Below, one piece after another: positions 32,774 to 45,368 of a DNA stretch of 64,000 nt. The stretch comes from Chytriomyces cf. hyalinus JEL632 (taxonomy: Eukaryota > Chytridiomycota > Chytridiomycetes > Chytridiales > Chytriomycetaceae). A program made the position numbers and the translations under genes. How positions within the stretch are numbered: the first letter of the stretch is position 1; every line of letters begins with the position of its first letter. The notes beneath the pieces are model-generated. The model did not search any database and was not told the origin of the DNA. It was given only the letters and a program-made list of their open reading frames with translations. Location of the stretch: contig JAIWWG010000090.1 of NCBI GenBank assembly GCA_025435555.1, positions 1-64,000 of the forward strand, in the 5' to 3' direction.

Positions 32774-32969
32774 TTTTGCAACGTCTTTTTTTTCTTGGCC
32801 TTTTTTTTTTTTTTTTTTTTTTTTATTTGCGATTAGAAAGATGGGCACGCGCCAGAACAAAGGCGAGGTGTGCTATATTTTATTTACGTTTCTATTTTAC
32901 TTCTCATTTTTATTGCCAACTTTCTTGTGAGTAAATAAATATTTAAAGTAAAAAAAGAAACAGGAGAGA

Positions 32970-33805
32970 ATGAGCACAAGTCACAGGCGTCCAGTCAAGC
33001 AGAACCTGCTGTCTTCCTCACCCTCCGCATCCCTGAGAGATACCCTCAAGAACAGATGCATGGACAGAATGAGGGCCGCCAGGAGAGACAGGCACACTGC
33101 CACGCGGATATCCACTCCAGACAGACCCACCGCCATGATGCCTGCCCTCACAACTCCCTCTGAGATGGACTGCGACAACTCATACAACGACGAAGACTCT
33201 CCTTTCAACGTCACAACCTCTTCTCGAGCAATCCGCCGTATGATGCAGTCAGAATGGGGAGCCCTTGTTGCATCGGTGCCGTTGGATCCGGATTTGGCTG
33301 AACAGATTGAACGCGAAATGCTGCAAGAACTGTCGGACATGGATCACCTGCATCGTGTCCAAGGAAACCACCCGGGTTTAAACATGCGCCCCACTGAGTA
33401 TGATCAGAGCATGGCGGATGAGTATGAGGCGTATGAGCGTGATATGGTCGAACATGATGTTGAGACGCATTTGCCAGAGACGGTTTCTTCGTGTCCGTGT
33501 CCGTCTTGTCATCAAGGACTGTTGTTGGTGCTTCAGGAGAAGCCGTGTCATTTGTTTGGATGCTCGCTTTGTTTGTTGAGAGTTCAATCACGGGTCAGTT
33601 CTTTTTTTTTTTTTTTTAATTGGCGTCCCAGATTGTGTGTAACTGAGCGAGATGCTAGGTTCCCCTGGACCAATGGATGCAGAGTCTTCAAGGACACGCT
33701 GCGAACCATGGCACCACCTGTAGTGGCCAGGTTGTCTTTGTGAACCAGGAAGAGGTGGGCCACTTTCTCGCCTGCACGGGCTGCGATTACTTCACCGGCA
33801 TCTAG
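32970..33805 (+). CDS. RPAIN: RPA-interacting protein (RPAIN/RIP-alpha)
   Basis: Two exons, 32970-33593 and 33659-33805, give 256 residues. RPAIN is an import adaptor for replication protein A. The N-terminal basic motif SLRDTLKNRCMDRMRAAR matches the conserved start (WKExFRxRCLERMR). The middle has MMQSEWGALV and an acidic helix (EQIEREMLQELSDMD), and the C-terminus is a zinc-binding region, CPCPSCHQ, CSLC, TTCSG and CTGCDYF. The second exon was placed by frame: a nearer AG gives a poor tail, whereas the acceptor at 33657-33658 restores the final zinc pair. It shares a 196-bp divergent spacer with the START-like gene. Confidence 0.82.
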
Positions 33806-34087
33806 CACAGCGTTCTCTCAATCCCCCTTTTTGTATATCCAAACCATCTGACACCTTAATCCGTTCCCAACCCCTTCTGACTGCTGATACCAAAATAAAT
33901 GTAAATTGTGCCATGGATAAAATCAGGCAAGAATTTGATCTTTCAGAAAAGATCACGTTTTTGACAGGGAACAACTCCAAACGAAACCACCAGCATCGTG
34001 CCCCCCTCCTTTCTCCTGGACCATCTCTCTTTCAAACACTCGGTTGATTCTATCCCCCCCACGGCGCCCCACCCCAGCCTCCTCCTG

Positions 34088-36921
34088 ATGTTCTCCCGTT
34101 TGCCCTCGCGTGTTCGTCTCAACACTGCGAATCACTCGGCACGATCACTGCACACGCTCACATCGAAACAGCACCAACTTGTCTATCCCAGCATAACTGT
34201 AAACACTCGTGGACCATGGACCTCACCTCGCTGCTTCTCAACCCCAGCCAGCGAGCCCTTGGCAGCGACGACCCCACCACCTGCCGCAACCCCCTCGACA
34301 ACCAAGCCAGAGACACCTGTCGAAAAAGTGATCCGTGAAGTCAAAGAAGAACAAAAAAAGGAAGCCGACTCGATTCCGCTTGTCCCAGAAACTTCCAATG
34401 TTGCCCATCTGAACAGCGAAAATCAACCGGCAAAGACTGCGTCAGCTCCTTCGTCTTCTGCCACCTCTTCTTCTTCTTCGTCTGCTTCCACCACGGGAGT
34501 TGGCTCGGTTGCAGCGGGAACTCCAGCGGCTGGCTCAGGCTCGGCGGCCGCGGAGAAATCTGAAAAATCTGCTTCGGCGTCAACCGCTCAATCGAACGAA
34601 GCTTCCACCACACTCGCAACCACAACCACCACAACAACAACAGCCGTAGGTCCACCCGCTGAACCCAAAAAGCCCTTACTACAGCGCATCAAAGATGAAG
34701 CACATCACATTTATCTCGGAATGAAACTCCTCGCGGCCGAAACGAGAATCTCGTCTCGACTGTTGGTCAAACTCATGAAAGGAATTGCGCTCAGCAGACG
34801 CGAAGGTTTACAATTGAAGCGAACTGTGGCTGATTTGTTGCGATTGGTGCCCATGATGATTATCATTTTGATTCCGTTTTTGGAGCTTGCGCTGCCGCTT
34901 TTGTTGTATATTTTTCCAAACATGTTGCCGAGTACGTTTGAGAGCAAGTTTCAAGCTGTGAGTTGTTTGTGTTTTTGTTTTTATGGTTGTTATGGGGGGT
35001 TTGACGTGATTATTAATGTTGCCTATCCCTCCCTCGTTCCACTTTTGACTTTTGGCAGGAGGAGAAAAAGAAGAAGTTGCTCAAAGTTCGCTTGGAAATG
35101 GCTAAATTCTTGCAAGAAACTGTCGCAGAAGTCTCCGTCACTGGAACTGCGCGTGCACAAAAGGCCAAAGAATTTAGCGACTTTTTCCAAAAGGTACACG
35201 ATCCATTTTTGTTTTTATTTATTCAAACAAACTAAAACAAAAAACACCTGACTGCCCTCAGTACCGCACAACCGGCATCCTGGCACCAACCGACCAAGTC
35301 CTCGCAATCGCCAAAAAGTTTCAAGACGACCTCACACTCAACTCTCTCAGCCGCCCGCAACTCATCTCCATGGCCCGCTACATGAACCAAAACGCTTTCG
35401 GAACCGACGCATATCTCCGCAGTCAAATCAACGATCAACTCGTATCCCTCAAACGCGACGATTCCCTCATTGCAAAAGAAGGTGTCGACAACTTGACTAT
35501 CCCGGAACTTCAAACTGCGTGTAATAACCGTGGAATCAAGATTGTGGGTGTTAGTCCTGCGCGGTTAAAGTCTGAGTTGATGCAGTGGCTGGATTTGCAT
35601 TTGACGCATGGGGTTCCGGGTAGTTTGTTGATTTTGAGTCGTGCGTTCACCATCAGTGAAAAGATTCCGACGAGTAGTGACGAGGCGTTGAAGGGAAGTG
35701 CGGAGGCGTTGCAGCAGACTTTGTCGGCGCTTCCTCAGCAAGTGGTATGTCTTGATGTTTTTTTATTTTGTTATTGATGGTTTTTTGTTTCTTTGATGGT
35801 TATGGACACTGACGTGTTGTGGTTTGTTTGTAGGTTCATGAAGCGCAACTGCAAGTTTCGGAGGTTGCCGGAACTGCGACAAGAAGCCAGAAACTGAATG
35901 TGATTAAGGAACAAGAAGAACTGATTGAAGACGAACTCGAGCAAGATAAAGAGGTGAGCGCAACGAAAAATTGGAATGTTTGCCCCTCCCCGTTCAAAAG
36001 AATTTAACCGAGAAAAAAAAAACTACAGATTGCTGCTGCAAATGCAGTTGAAGCATCTTCTGCCGCTGCTGCATCCGCAGCAGCTGCCGCAGCGGAACCC
36101 GCTCTCGCCGCCTCTTCTGTGCCATCCCAACCTACCGTTTCTACTTCCACCACAACCGAATCTGCCACACCTGCCGCTACTGCCGCTGCTGCAACTAATG
36201 CGACCGCTGCTACCGCAGTGAAAGCAAACTCGGACTCTGAGAGTGTTTCGAATCAAGTCGACATCCCGAAAGACCAGCTTAAAAAAGTGGGAGACGCCAT
36301 CAAAGTCATGGTGTCTGGAAGTGCCTTGGATGATGTGAAGGCAGAGTTGCAGGGACTTAAGGAAGAAACGAAAGAATACCGGGAGGTTAGTTTTATCTTA
36401 TTTTTTCTTTTTGTTTGGTGCTGTAATTTGACCGCCCCCTTTTTTTGTCTCTCCAGGACATTGACGAACTGAAGCAGCTGACGCAAAAGGAACCTCCTCG
36501 CACTGTATCCGCCGTTTCCTCGCGTGTCAACAAAATGATTGCAAGCCTTGAAGCCGAAATCGCCAAAATCGACTCTGAAATCGGAAGCAGCATGAACGTG
36601 ATCCAACCCGACGCGGCAGGAAACCTGTCTGTGGAAGAGTTGCAGAACGCGCTGAATCTGATCAAGGACAACCCGGGAGATGAACGCATCAAAAAGATTG
36701 TAAAGCGGTTGGATCGTGATGGAGATGGTGTTGTCACGATTCCAGAAGTGTTGGCGTTTGTGAGTGAAGTGGAGATGCAGACTTCTGCGGCGGGTTCTTC
36801 GAGTGGTGGATCGGCTGGTGCTGGATCAACTGTGGCACCGGCGTCTTCATCCGGGACTGCTGCTGCTACTACGTCTACTACTGCTGCTACCACTGAATCT
36901 GCACCTGGCAAGGACAAATGA
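34088..36921 (+). CDS. LETM1: LETM1-like mitochondrial inner-membrane protein
   Basis: LETM1 controls mitochondrial K+/H+ or Ca2+/H+ exchange and volume. Six exons, 34088-34957, 35059-35193, 35262-35744, 35834-35953, 36029-36385 and 36457-36921, all with phase-0 introns, give 809 residues. The start MFSRLPSRVRL is an arginine-rich mitochondrial presequence; an in-frame ATG at 33998 is less likely. A Ser/Thr/Ala-rich linker precedes the core, with a single membrane helix (MMIIILIPFLELALPLLLYIF) and the ribosome-binding-like domain (LSRPQLISMARYMNQNAFG). Coiled-coil segments follow, then a canonical EF-hand loop DRDGDGVVTIPE near the C-terminus. Ala-rich and Ser/Thr-rich spacers make it longer than animal LETM1. 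Confidence 0.93.
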
Positions 36922-37232
36922 CTTTAATATTTTCGTTTTCAGTTTTCCAGTCAAATCAATCCCCCTTTTCTTTTGAGTGTTCGTTTCTTTAACCCCACTT
37001 TTCCTTCTCCACCTTCTATCCTCTCTTTTTTTCTTTATTTTTGGGATCCAAACATGAGAGATGCAAAAAAAAGCATTTGTTAGAAAGTCTCATTTTTGCA
37101 GAAACTTGTTTGAAGTACATTTCTTGTTCACCCTCTGCGTCGCTGGGCACCCTCTCTTGAACGACAAACTGTGCTCCCATAACGCGAAAGTCCTTGCATT
37201 TTTATTACGCGGCTCACTAAATAAAACTCTAT
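36922..37232. other. Convergent 3' spacer
   Basis: Between LETM1 (+) and the flavin-reductase-like gene (-). T-rich after the LETM1 stop. No exon is seen. Confidence 0.5.
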
Positions 37233-38118
37233 TTACGCCGAGGGCCGCTTAATCTCGTACCCGGACACTGTTCTCCCATAAAAATTCCCACCCAACCTCG
37301 AAACCGGTTTAAACAGCGCCAAATCCACCACTTTAGACTCCACATCCATCACCTCGTTCTTAACTGTGATCCCAACAACGCGACCAAACACGACACATGT
37401 GACGATATCGCCAGCATCGTTTTCGACATTATGTGAGTGGGATAGTGTGCATTCAAACGAGAGGAGGGCTTCTTTGCAGCGTGGGGGTTTGATAAAGTTG
37501 GATGGGATTAGAGTGAGCCCGGAGAGTGCGTTTTCTTCGACGGTGTAAGGGACTGGGGCGGAGCAGTGGTTTGCGGATTCGACAAAATGCTGTTGAATTC
37601 GTTTTTTTTTTTTTTTTTTTTTTTTTTTTTCAGGATGTGTGATGTTTGACCTTTTTGCGGGACGGGTTCTTACCTCGTTGAAAGAGTTGATGACGAATTG
37701 TCCCGTTTCTTGGATATTAATGAGAGTGTCTTTTGGTTTCCCGCGTGAGTAGTTGATGGACAGCATGAGCGTGGGTGGATCGTGGCAGATGATTGTGTAG
37801 TATGAGAATGGGGCCAAGTTGGCGGGTGCGCCGGGATCACTGCCGATCGTGGAGACGAAAGCGATCGGGCGTGGAACCTTGCGGCATTTTAAGAATTGGT
37901 GAGTAGGTGTGGTTGTAGCTGAACAAGGTGTGTCGGGTGTGACTTACGACTGCCGAGATGAGGAGGCTGTACATTTCGCGTTTTAGCTCGGCGGCGGTGT
38001 ATACGGCTTCTCGGGTTGATGAGAAGGGAGCCGGGATTGGTTGGTTCTCGGCGGGTTTCCATTCTGGGTGAGGTGGGTCCGTGCAGGTGAAGGTAGCATT
38101 GTGGTTGAAGGGTTCCAT
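37233..38118 (-). CDS. Flavin-reductase-like FMN-binding split-barrel protein
   Basis: Three exons, 38118-37948, 37877-37674 and 37589-37233, give 243 residues. The domain starts with LLISAVVPRPIAFVSTIG, the classic phosphate-binding opening of the flavin reductase-like family, followed by NLAPFSYYTIICHDPPTLML and DTLINIQETGQFVINSFNE. A C-terminal half with GDIVTCVVFGRVVGITVKNE completes the barrel. It probably binds FMN and uses NAD(P)H or acts with a partner oxygenase; the exact reaction is unknown. Intron 2 has a 23-nt A tract. It ends 69 bp from the kinase gene on the same strand. Confidence 0.82.
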
Positions 38119-38186
38119 GTCGGAGAAGGTGGATATTGGGTGTGATTTCAAATACAGAATTATTTATTATCACTTTACTTTAAACA

Positions 38187-39717
<1,531 letters not shown>

Positions 39718-39851
39718 GTCTGAATTCAAAATAAAAAAAAAGGAGGCATAAATAGAACAAACGCAAACCCTGAATTTTGAATTGGGGGAAAAGGGGGCAA
39801 TATAAAAAGGTGGTGGATTAATATTTGCGTGATAGATTTTCCGCAAGTCAG
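39718..39851. promoter_or_regulatory. 134-bp divergent promoter, kinase (-) and AGMO-like gene (+)
   Basis: The entire spacer between two divergent starts. It contains an A tract and a TATAAAA-like element (39802-39807) in the middle. Both first introns use a GTCCGT donor. Confidence 0.5.
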
Positions 39852-41753
39852 ATGCCAACCTCAGCCTCACTCCCCGCACTCGCACTCGCGCTCGCGCTCG
39901 TTGCTGGAGTCAGGTCCGTCTCGTGCTCCTGTGCAGTGCTCTGCTGACTCTCTCTCCACACAGCGCTTCTCCCGCCATAGCCCCGCCGGTGGATGTGGAT
40001 GTGAACGAAGTCATTTCAAGCCTCCTCAGAATGTTCTATATCGTGGACCCATACGCAACCTCATTCAAAACACTGGACGAAGTACCCAACTACGTCCTGA
40101 AAGCACAACCCATCTTCATTGTGTTCTTGCTGCTCGAGATGGCCGTCCTGCTTGCTCTGAACCTGGCAAAGTCCAAGAACGCTCCCAAGCTGCCCCGCCT
40201 GAACGACTTTGTTGGCTCTGTCGGTGCCGGGATCATCCAGCAAATGGTGCATCTCATTGTCGGCGACTTTGAGCTCGCTGCTTACATCTGGGTGTGTGGA
40301 GCACTTACAATTTTTTTGGTGCACCCCTGTTTCACGAATACGAGTGTCACTCATCTTGCTTTTTGCCCAGGTGTACTCGAATTATGCGCTCTTCCATTTC
40401 AGTCCTCAGCAGGACCTCTACGTCTGGATCCTCGCATTTCTGGGCGTGGACTTTGGATACTACTGGGCACATAGAGGCGCGCACGAGCTCAACATTGGTT
40501 GGGGCAGTCACGTCAGTGAGTAATCAACCACATCTGCTACTGCTGCCTGCTCCCACTAGGACTAATACTCTTTACAGCCCATCACAACAGCCAGGACTAC
40601 AACCTGTCCACCGCACTTAGACAATCTCTCACGCAAGGCTTCTTCACTTGGGTCTTTTACATGCCTCTTGCCGTTTGCGGTGTCCCACCGCCGTTCTTTG
40701 CCGTTCACGGAATGCTCAACGTAACACTATCTTGACGTTGCTTTACTTTGAAATCATGTAAAAAAAACTCACGCCCCCTCTCTGTTTGTTGGACCAGTTG
40801 ATTTTCCAATTTTGGATTCACACCGAAGCCGTGCCCTCGCTCGGATACTTGGAGTACCTTATCAACACGCCCAGCTCGCACCGTGTGCACCATGGCCGCA
40901 ACCCTTACTGTATCGACAAAAACTACGCCGGAGTCTTGATCATCTGGGACATAATGTTTGGAACATACCAGTCTGAAAAGACGGATGAAGTTGTGCTGTA
41001 CGGAATCACTCACAACATCAACACGTTTGACCCAATCCAGATTCAGCTTCACCAACATCTTGCCATTGGTAATAATTCTTGAAACTTCGTTCAACTTTTT
41101 TTTTTTTTTGAAGCACACCTGTTAACTCAAAAAACGGATTTTTCCCAGCAAAAAATGTCTGGAACTCAAAGAACATCAAGGATGCATTCAACCGCGTCTT
41201 CATGGGCCCAGGTTGGTCTCCCGACCACATGCCCCACCTCCGCTTGGGCGACCCAGCCGGCATCCCACGCGTTCCCAACTTGATCAAAACACCCGACGCC
41301 GACATTGGATACTACAACCCTGAAATCCTCGGCATGCAAAAGGGAAACACTGCAGGCACCGGACTCGCAACCATCTACATCCTCACCAACTTTGCCTTAA
41401 CAATCTTGTTGCAAATGTACGCGCAAACTCACATTTCAAAATTACCCCTCCTGGCCGTAATCCTGTCGACTGCGTTCTGCGTTTTGACGCTTTGGAACTT
41501 GGGCATGATGTTTGATGGGAAGGATGCAGTCAAAGTGACAGAGACTGTGCGTCTTGTTGTGTTGTGGCCGTTATTTGTGTATTACCTTGGCCAGGCGGGG
41601 TTGGAAGAGTTGTTGGGAGATGTCGCGACACAAGGGCTCATGGTTGCTGTTCCTGCGGCGCTCTGTGGCGTGTTTTGGACGACTGTGTTTGTGGGTAGTG
41701 CTCGTTCTGCTGAAAGCGTCGCGTCAGAGAAAAAGTCAGTCAAGGAAGAATGA
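39852..41753 (+). CDS. Alkylglycerol monooxygenase-like membrane di-iron enzyme (AGMO/TMEM195)
   Basis: Fatty acid hydroxylase superfamily; AGMO cleaves ether lipids using tetrahydrobiopterin. Six exons, 39852-39913, 39964-40291, 40371-40515, 40578-40720, 40798-41068 and 41149-41753, give 517 residues. The histidine boxes are visible: HRGAHE, HVTHHNSQDYN and HRVHHGRN, with QFWIHTEAVPSLG and LEYLINTPSSH. The block after the third box, YCIDKNYAGVLIIWDIMFGTY, matches AGMO closely. Several membrane helices flank the core, and the C-terminal quarter adds three or four more, as in TMEM195. The N-terminus could be a signal anchor. Ether-lipid cleavage is inferred; sterol desaturase relatives share the boxes. 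Confidence 0.86.
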
Positions 41754-42741
41754 TTTTTTTTTTGTTTTCGCCTCATACGATAACCTTTTATTTTGCTGTT
41801 GAAAACCTACCTCATGGAATCCCGATAAACTTGAAAAAAATGAAATCACCTCAAACTCGTTTTTTCTGATCAGTTCTGCTTGACTGGAAATTATAGAACC
41901 CAGCTACTTTGAAGAAGGGGGGTCAGCAGGCTGGTCCGCACCTAGGCAAAAGATTTGTTCCCACAAAACGCGTGTGGTGGCAGTAAAATCCTGCTATTAA
42001 AGGAGGGCAGCAAAATGCAAAAAAGGACAGACGAAGACATTTCCTTTCATCACCAAAGTTTCCTTATTTCATCAAGGGCAACGCGCTGAGTTTTTGAAAA
42101 TCCCCCAGATACACCTCCCCAGCTTCAAACCCAAAGTCATCAAACACTGCTGTTTGTCAGTCCCAGTTCCATCAGGGCCAGCTCCCCATGGAGAGGCTGT
42201 TTTTTCGTGTGTATCAGACAAAACAAGCGAACCAGCAGGCAAGTTTCCCAGCTCGTTCCACTTCTGGGGCAAAACAGTAAAAAACAAAGGGGGCACAGTT
42301 CCCGGAGCTTCAGCCTGATACAGACAGGATATTTACTGCATGACACTGCAGCAGTACATTTGCCCGTTTTTTGGAATGTTTCCAGGTAGATCCAGACAGC
42401 AACACTCCGGATTTTGCAGCGTTTTCAAAAAAGAGTGAGAGAACGATACGTGTTTATTTTGCTAGAGAAGACAAGGGGAGAGTCTTTGCACACAGCTTTG
42501 GACCAAGCTATTCCAAGGTATGGCTTGGAAACTTTCAATGCCTCTCCACATTGCAGATGGGATGCTGTCATCCATTTACGAGAGTTTGTTGGGAGATGAA
42601 GTGGGGGTAACGGATGGATGGAGGCAAACTTCAAGGCAGGAGACAAGGGCGCCCACAGTTTGCGAAAAGATGGGTGACAAACTTTTGAACTAAAAAATTC
42701 GGTTACATGGGCACGCACGCGAAGCATTTAACAAGGCGCGA
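41754..42741. other. About 1 kb with unassigned exon-like frames
   Basis: No gene is firmly supported. Two stretches look protein-like. On the minus strand, 42330-42067 reads KWNELGNLPAGSLVLSD and, in a second frame, FDDFGFEAGEVYLGDFQKL to a stop, which would need a splice or frame change with no good site. On the plus strand, 42381-42510 reads ERTIRVYFAREDKGRVFAH between AG and GT. Neither matches a family I know. They may be a small gene, remnants or chance. Confidence 0.3.
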
Positions 42742-43650
42742 ATGACCAAAGTGGACGACACGTTCAAGGTGCTCATGATCGGAGACGCTGGCACGGGCAA
42801 ATCGTCGCTGCTGCTTCGCTTCACTGACGATGCGTGGCTTCAGCCGGACCAAGGGGCCGTCACAATTGGTGATCAGTTATTGGGGTCTCTTTGGGTCTTG
42901 TTGCATCAGGGCTGATCTCTCTCCCCCACGCATGTACTGTCATAGGGGTTGACTTCAAGGTCAAGAGCATGGTAATTGGCAATAAAACGTGCAAGCTGGC
43001 TATTTGGGGTATAGTGGTTTTTTTGATTGGGGTGTCTGGTAACCTTGCGTGGGGTTCTTGCAGATACTGCGGGTCAAGAGCGTTTCCGCACATTGACATC
43101 GAGTTACTACCGCGGCGCTCAAGGCGTGATCTTGAGTGGGTTCAAAGCAGTGATTGATCTGGGGTTCATTTCGCTGACATAACCAACAAACTCAGTCTAC
43201 GACGTGACCCAACGAGCATCGTTCGAACACCTTTCCACATGGTTCCATGAACTCGAAACAAATTCCTCGAACCCGCGCGTCGTGAAAATGATTGTCGGCA
43301 ACAAGATTGACATGGAAAGCATGCGCCAAATCTCTCCAAAAGAAGGCGAAGCGTTTGCGGAAAAGATGGGAGCATTGTTTATTGAAACGAGCGCGAAAAC
43401 GCGCGCGGGAGTGGAGGATGCGTTTGTGGAAGTTGCGCGAAAGGTTGTCTTTTTTTTTTTTTCATGGAACGCATGGCCAGCATTTGGCTTTCTTGGATTG
43501 TGGATATTTACTTCTGCTGTTACTTTTTTTCAGATCATTGAAACGCCCGAGCTGTATCAGAAGAAATTTGGCGGTCTCAGAGGTCGCCGAAACAGCGTTC
43601 GCATTAATCATCAAGACTATGACTACGACGAGGGGAAGACCTGCTGCTGA
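42742..43650 (+). CDS. RAB18: Rab18-like small GTPase
   Basis: Five exons, 42742-42868, 42946-43008, 43064-43135, 43196-43443 and 43534-43650, give 208 residues. The G boxes are GDAGTGKSS (P-loop), [26 protein letters not shown] and ETSAK. The C-terminus ends KTCC, a dicysteine for double geranylgeranylation. The effector region reads [14 protein letters not shown] and the switch neighbours fit Rab18, which acts at the ER and lipid droplets. The gene is a predicted client of the Rab escort protein at the left edge. A polyadenylation-type AATAAA lies at 43676-43681. Rab18 rather than another Rab is likely but not certain. Confidence 0.88.
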
Positions 43651-44078
43651 CGGGGACAGTATCACATGAGGTTGGAATAAAGTAAATCTGTTTCAAGATA
43701 TTTAGTGTTGCTCGTCTCTGATCTGTCGTTACCCGTTGTCTTGAATCCGCAAGAATTGTTAACAATTTTTGATGAGACATCGTTTGGGAATTCTAACCCG
43801 GGCCCACCCGCACCAAAAGGATGTGTTTCAGGACTACGAATATTTGGATATCGCTTTTCACGCTGGCAAGGGAGCAAGATCGGCACTCTGGGCGCCCAGT
43901 TCCTGGATTTGAAGATAACCGCTTGGCACGATACCAATCCAAATCAATCGCCATTTCAGCGAACTTTTGCTTTTATGAATACTGCGTTAGAAAATCAACC
44001 ACAGTCAAAGATTACTGAAAAAAAAAAAAATAAGTGTGGAAGCGTTGATTGTTCCAGAAAAAAAATTCATCCATTCCC
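43651..44078. other. Convergent spacer with open frames on both strands
   Basis: A 141-codon plus-strand frame (43705-44127) runs through it, with a protein-like middle (FSRWQGSKIGTLGAQFLDL) and a Lys-rich tail overlapping the next gene. It has no recognisable domain and I do not call it a gene. Confidence 0.4.
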
Positions 44079-44968
44079 TCAAGCACTCATCCATGCTTGC
44101 GTCTCTTTTACATCCAATGTTTCTTGAGCGGTAGCTTGCCCACATTCCACATCTCCACCACTTGAAGGCGAGTTTTCCATCTTGAGCGCTGAAACAGCCA
44201 ACCGACCGGCATACTTGCCAAACGCCGCAGGCGCAAGCACCCCAACAAGGAACAGCGGCGACTGCCTTGCAAACACGACAACTAGCATCCCAGCCACAAC
44301 CTGCGCATACAAGTACCCCGAGTGCAGAAAATCAACGCTACCGAAGTACTGGGCGGCAATCAGTAAACGGACGAGAATAAACACGTTCATGGAGGCCCAA
44401 GCGCTGAGAAGTTGGTTTCCGTTTGATGGAACCATGAGGAGTAGGGTTGCTTGGATGGTGTTGATGATTGTTTGGGAAATGTAGGCGGGGACGGTGAATT
44501 GGCGGTTTCCGTGGGGTATTGTGTTCATGCCGATGCAGGTGAATGCGTGGAATATCATGGACAGGGCCAGGGTGTATGAGATGCGTTGTGTGAATACGTC
44601 TGTGATGGCGTCGGGAAACCATTGCAGATAAATGACAAACAGCGTGCCTGGAAAAATCGGGTTGAGTGTAAGGGCTTGGATGAACTAGCTTTGAACAAGC
44701 TGTGAAGCAAATTCAACAAGGACCAACCCGAGTAGATGGACACGCATCCAAACAGCACGTGAGGTATGATAAATGCTCGTCGCACTGCCGTGGATGTCCA
44801 TTTGGATGAAGGGTATCGAATGTCGGACGTGCGTGATTGGACAAAAGAGTGGAAGACGTAAAGAATATCCAGAGCGGCCAATGCGAGGTAAAAGAAGTGC
44901 TGCACAGCCTCCCAGTCCACTGGAGTGAGAAGGGTGTCCGTCTGGAGAATGGAGGTGAAGTTGGGCAT
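44079..44968 (-). CDS. Polytopic membrane protein of unknown family
   Basis: Two exons, 44968-44728 and 44647-44079, give 269 residues. Six or seven hydrophobic segments are seen, beginning VQHFFYLALAALDILYVFHS and including GTLFVIYLQWFPDAITD, TIPHGNRQFTVPAYISQT and AGMLVVVFARQSPLFLVGVL. The C-terminal 45 residues are polar and acidic. The even spacing resembles small GPCR-like or PQ-loop proteins, but no signature is present. The start ATG lies just after a T18 tract. No function can be assigned. Confidence 0.65.
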
Positions 44969-45368
44969 GTTTTTTTTTTTTTTGGTTTTGGTGAGGAGCC
45001 CTCGTCCTTTTTATGGATGGTTTTAGTGAAGACGGAATTTTGAGTTGGAAAGAAACGAGGGTTGGCATTTACCGCCGGACATGGAATTTTGTCCAGAAAC
45101 ATGGCTCCGTATCATAGCACAGGCGCGTCCTTCCACAAGAGTGCTGGCTCCATCGTATCCCACGTCGTATATGTTGGCAAATTCAGCTGGACGTGCTCGC
45201 GATGCCGAGGCTGGCCAGCGGGGGAACTTGCTTGTCCTTATCCATCCGTGAACACTTAAAAAAATCGCCGTCGGAAATTTCCTTATTGAACAAATAACGC
45301 CGAATGAACACGCGAACCATCATGAAACACAATCAATGGAATTCCTTCTCACAAACAAGCACTACTTT
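44969..45368. other. Spacer between the membrane protein start and the nitrilase stop
   Basis: Both flanking genes are on the minus strand. It should hold the promoter of the former and the 3' UTR of the latter. No exon is seen. Confidence 0.5.

Noticed and set aside
33998-34087. Upstream in-frame ATG for LETM1
   Set aside because: The added 30 residues are Pro/His-rich and would precede a good mitochondrial presequence that starts at 34088.
43705-44127. Plus-strand frame after the Rab18 gene
   Set aside because: Overlaps the 3' end of a well-supported gene on the other strand and ends in a Lys-rich run; no family recognised.
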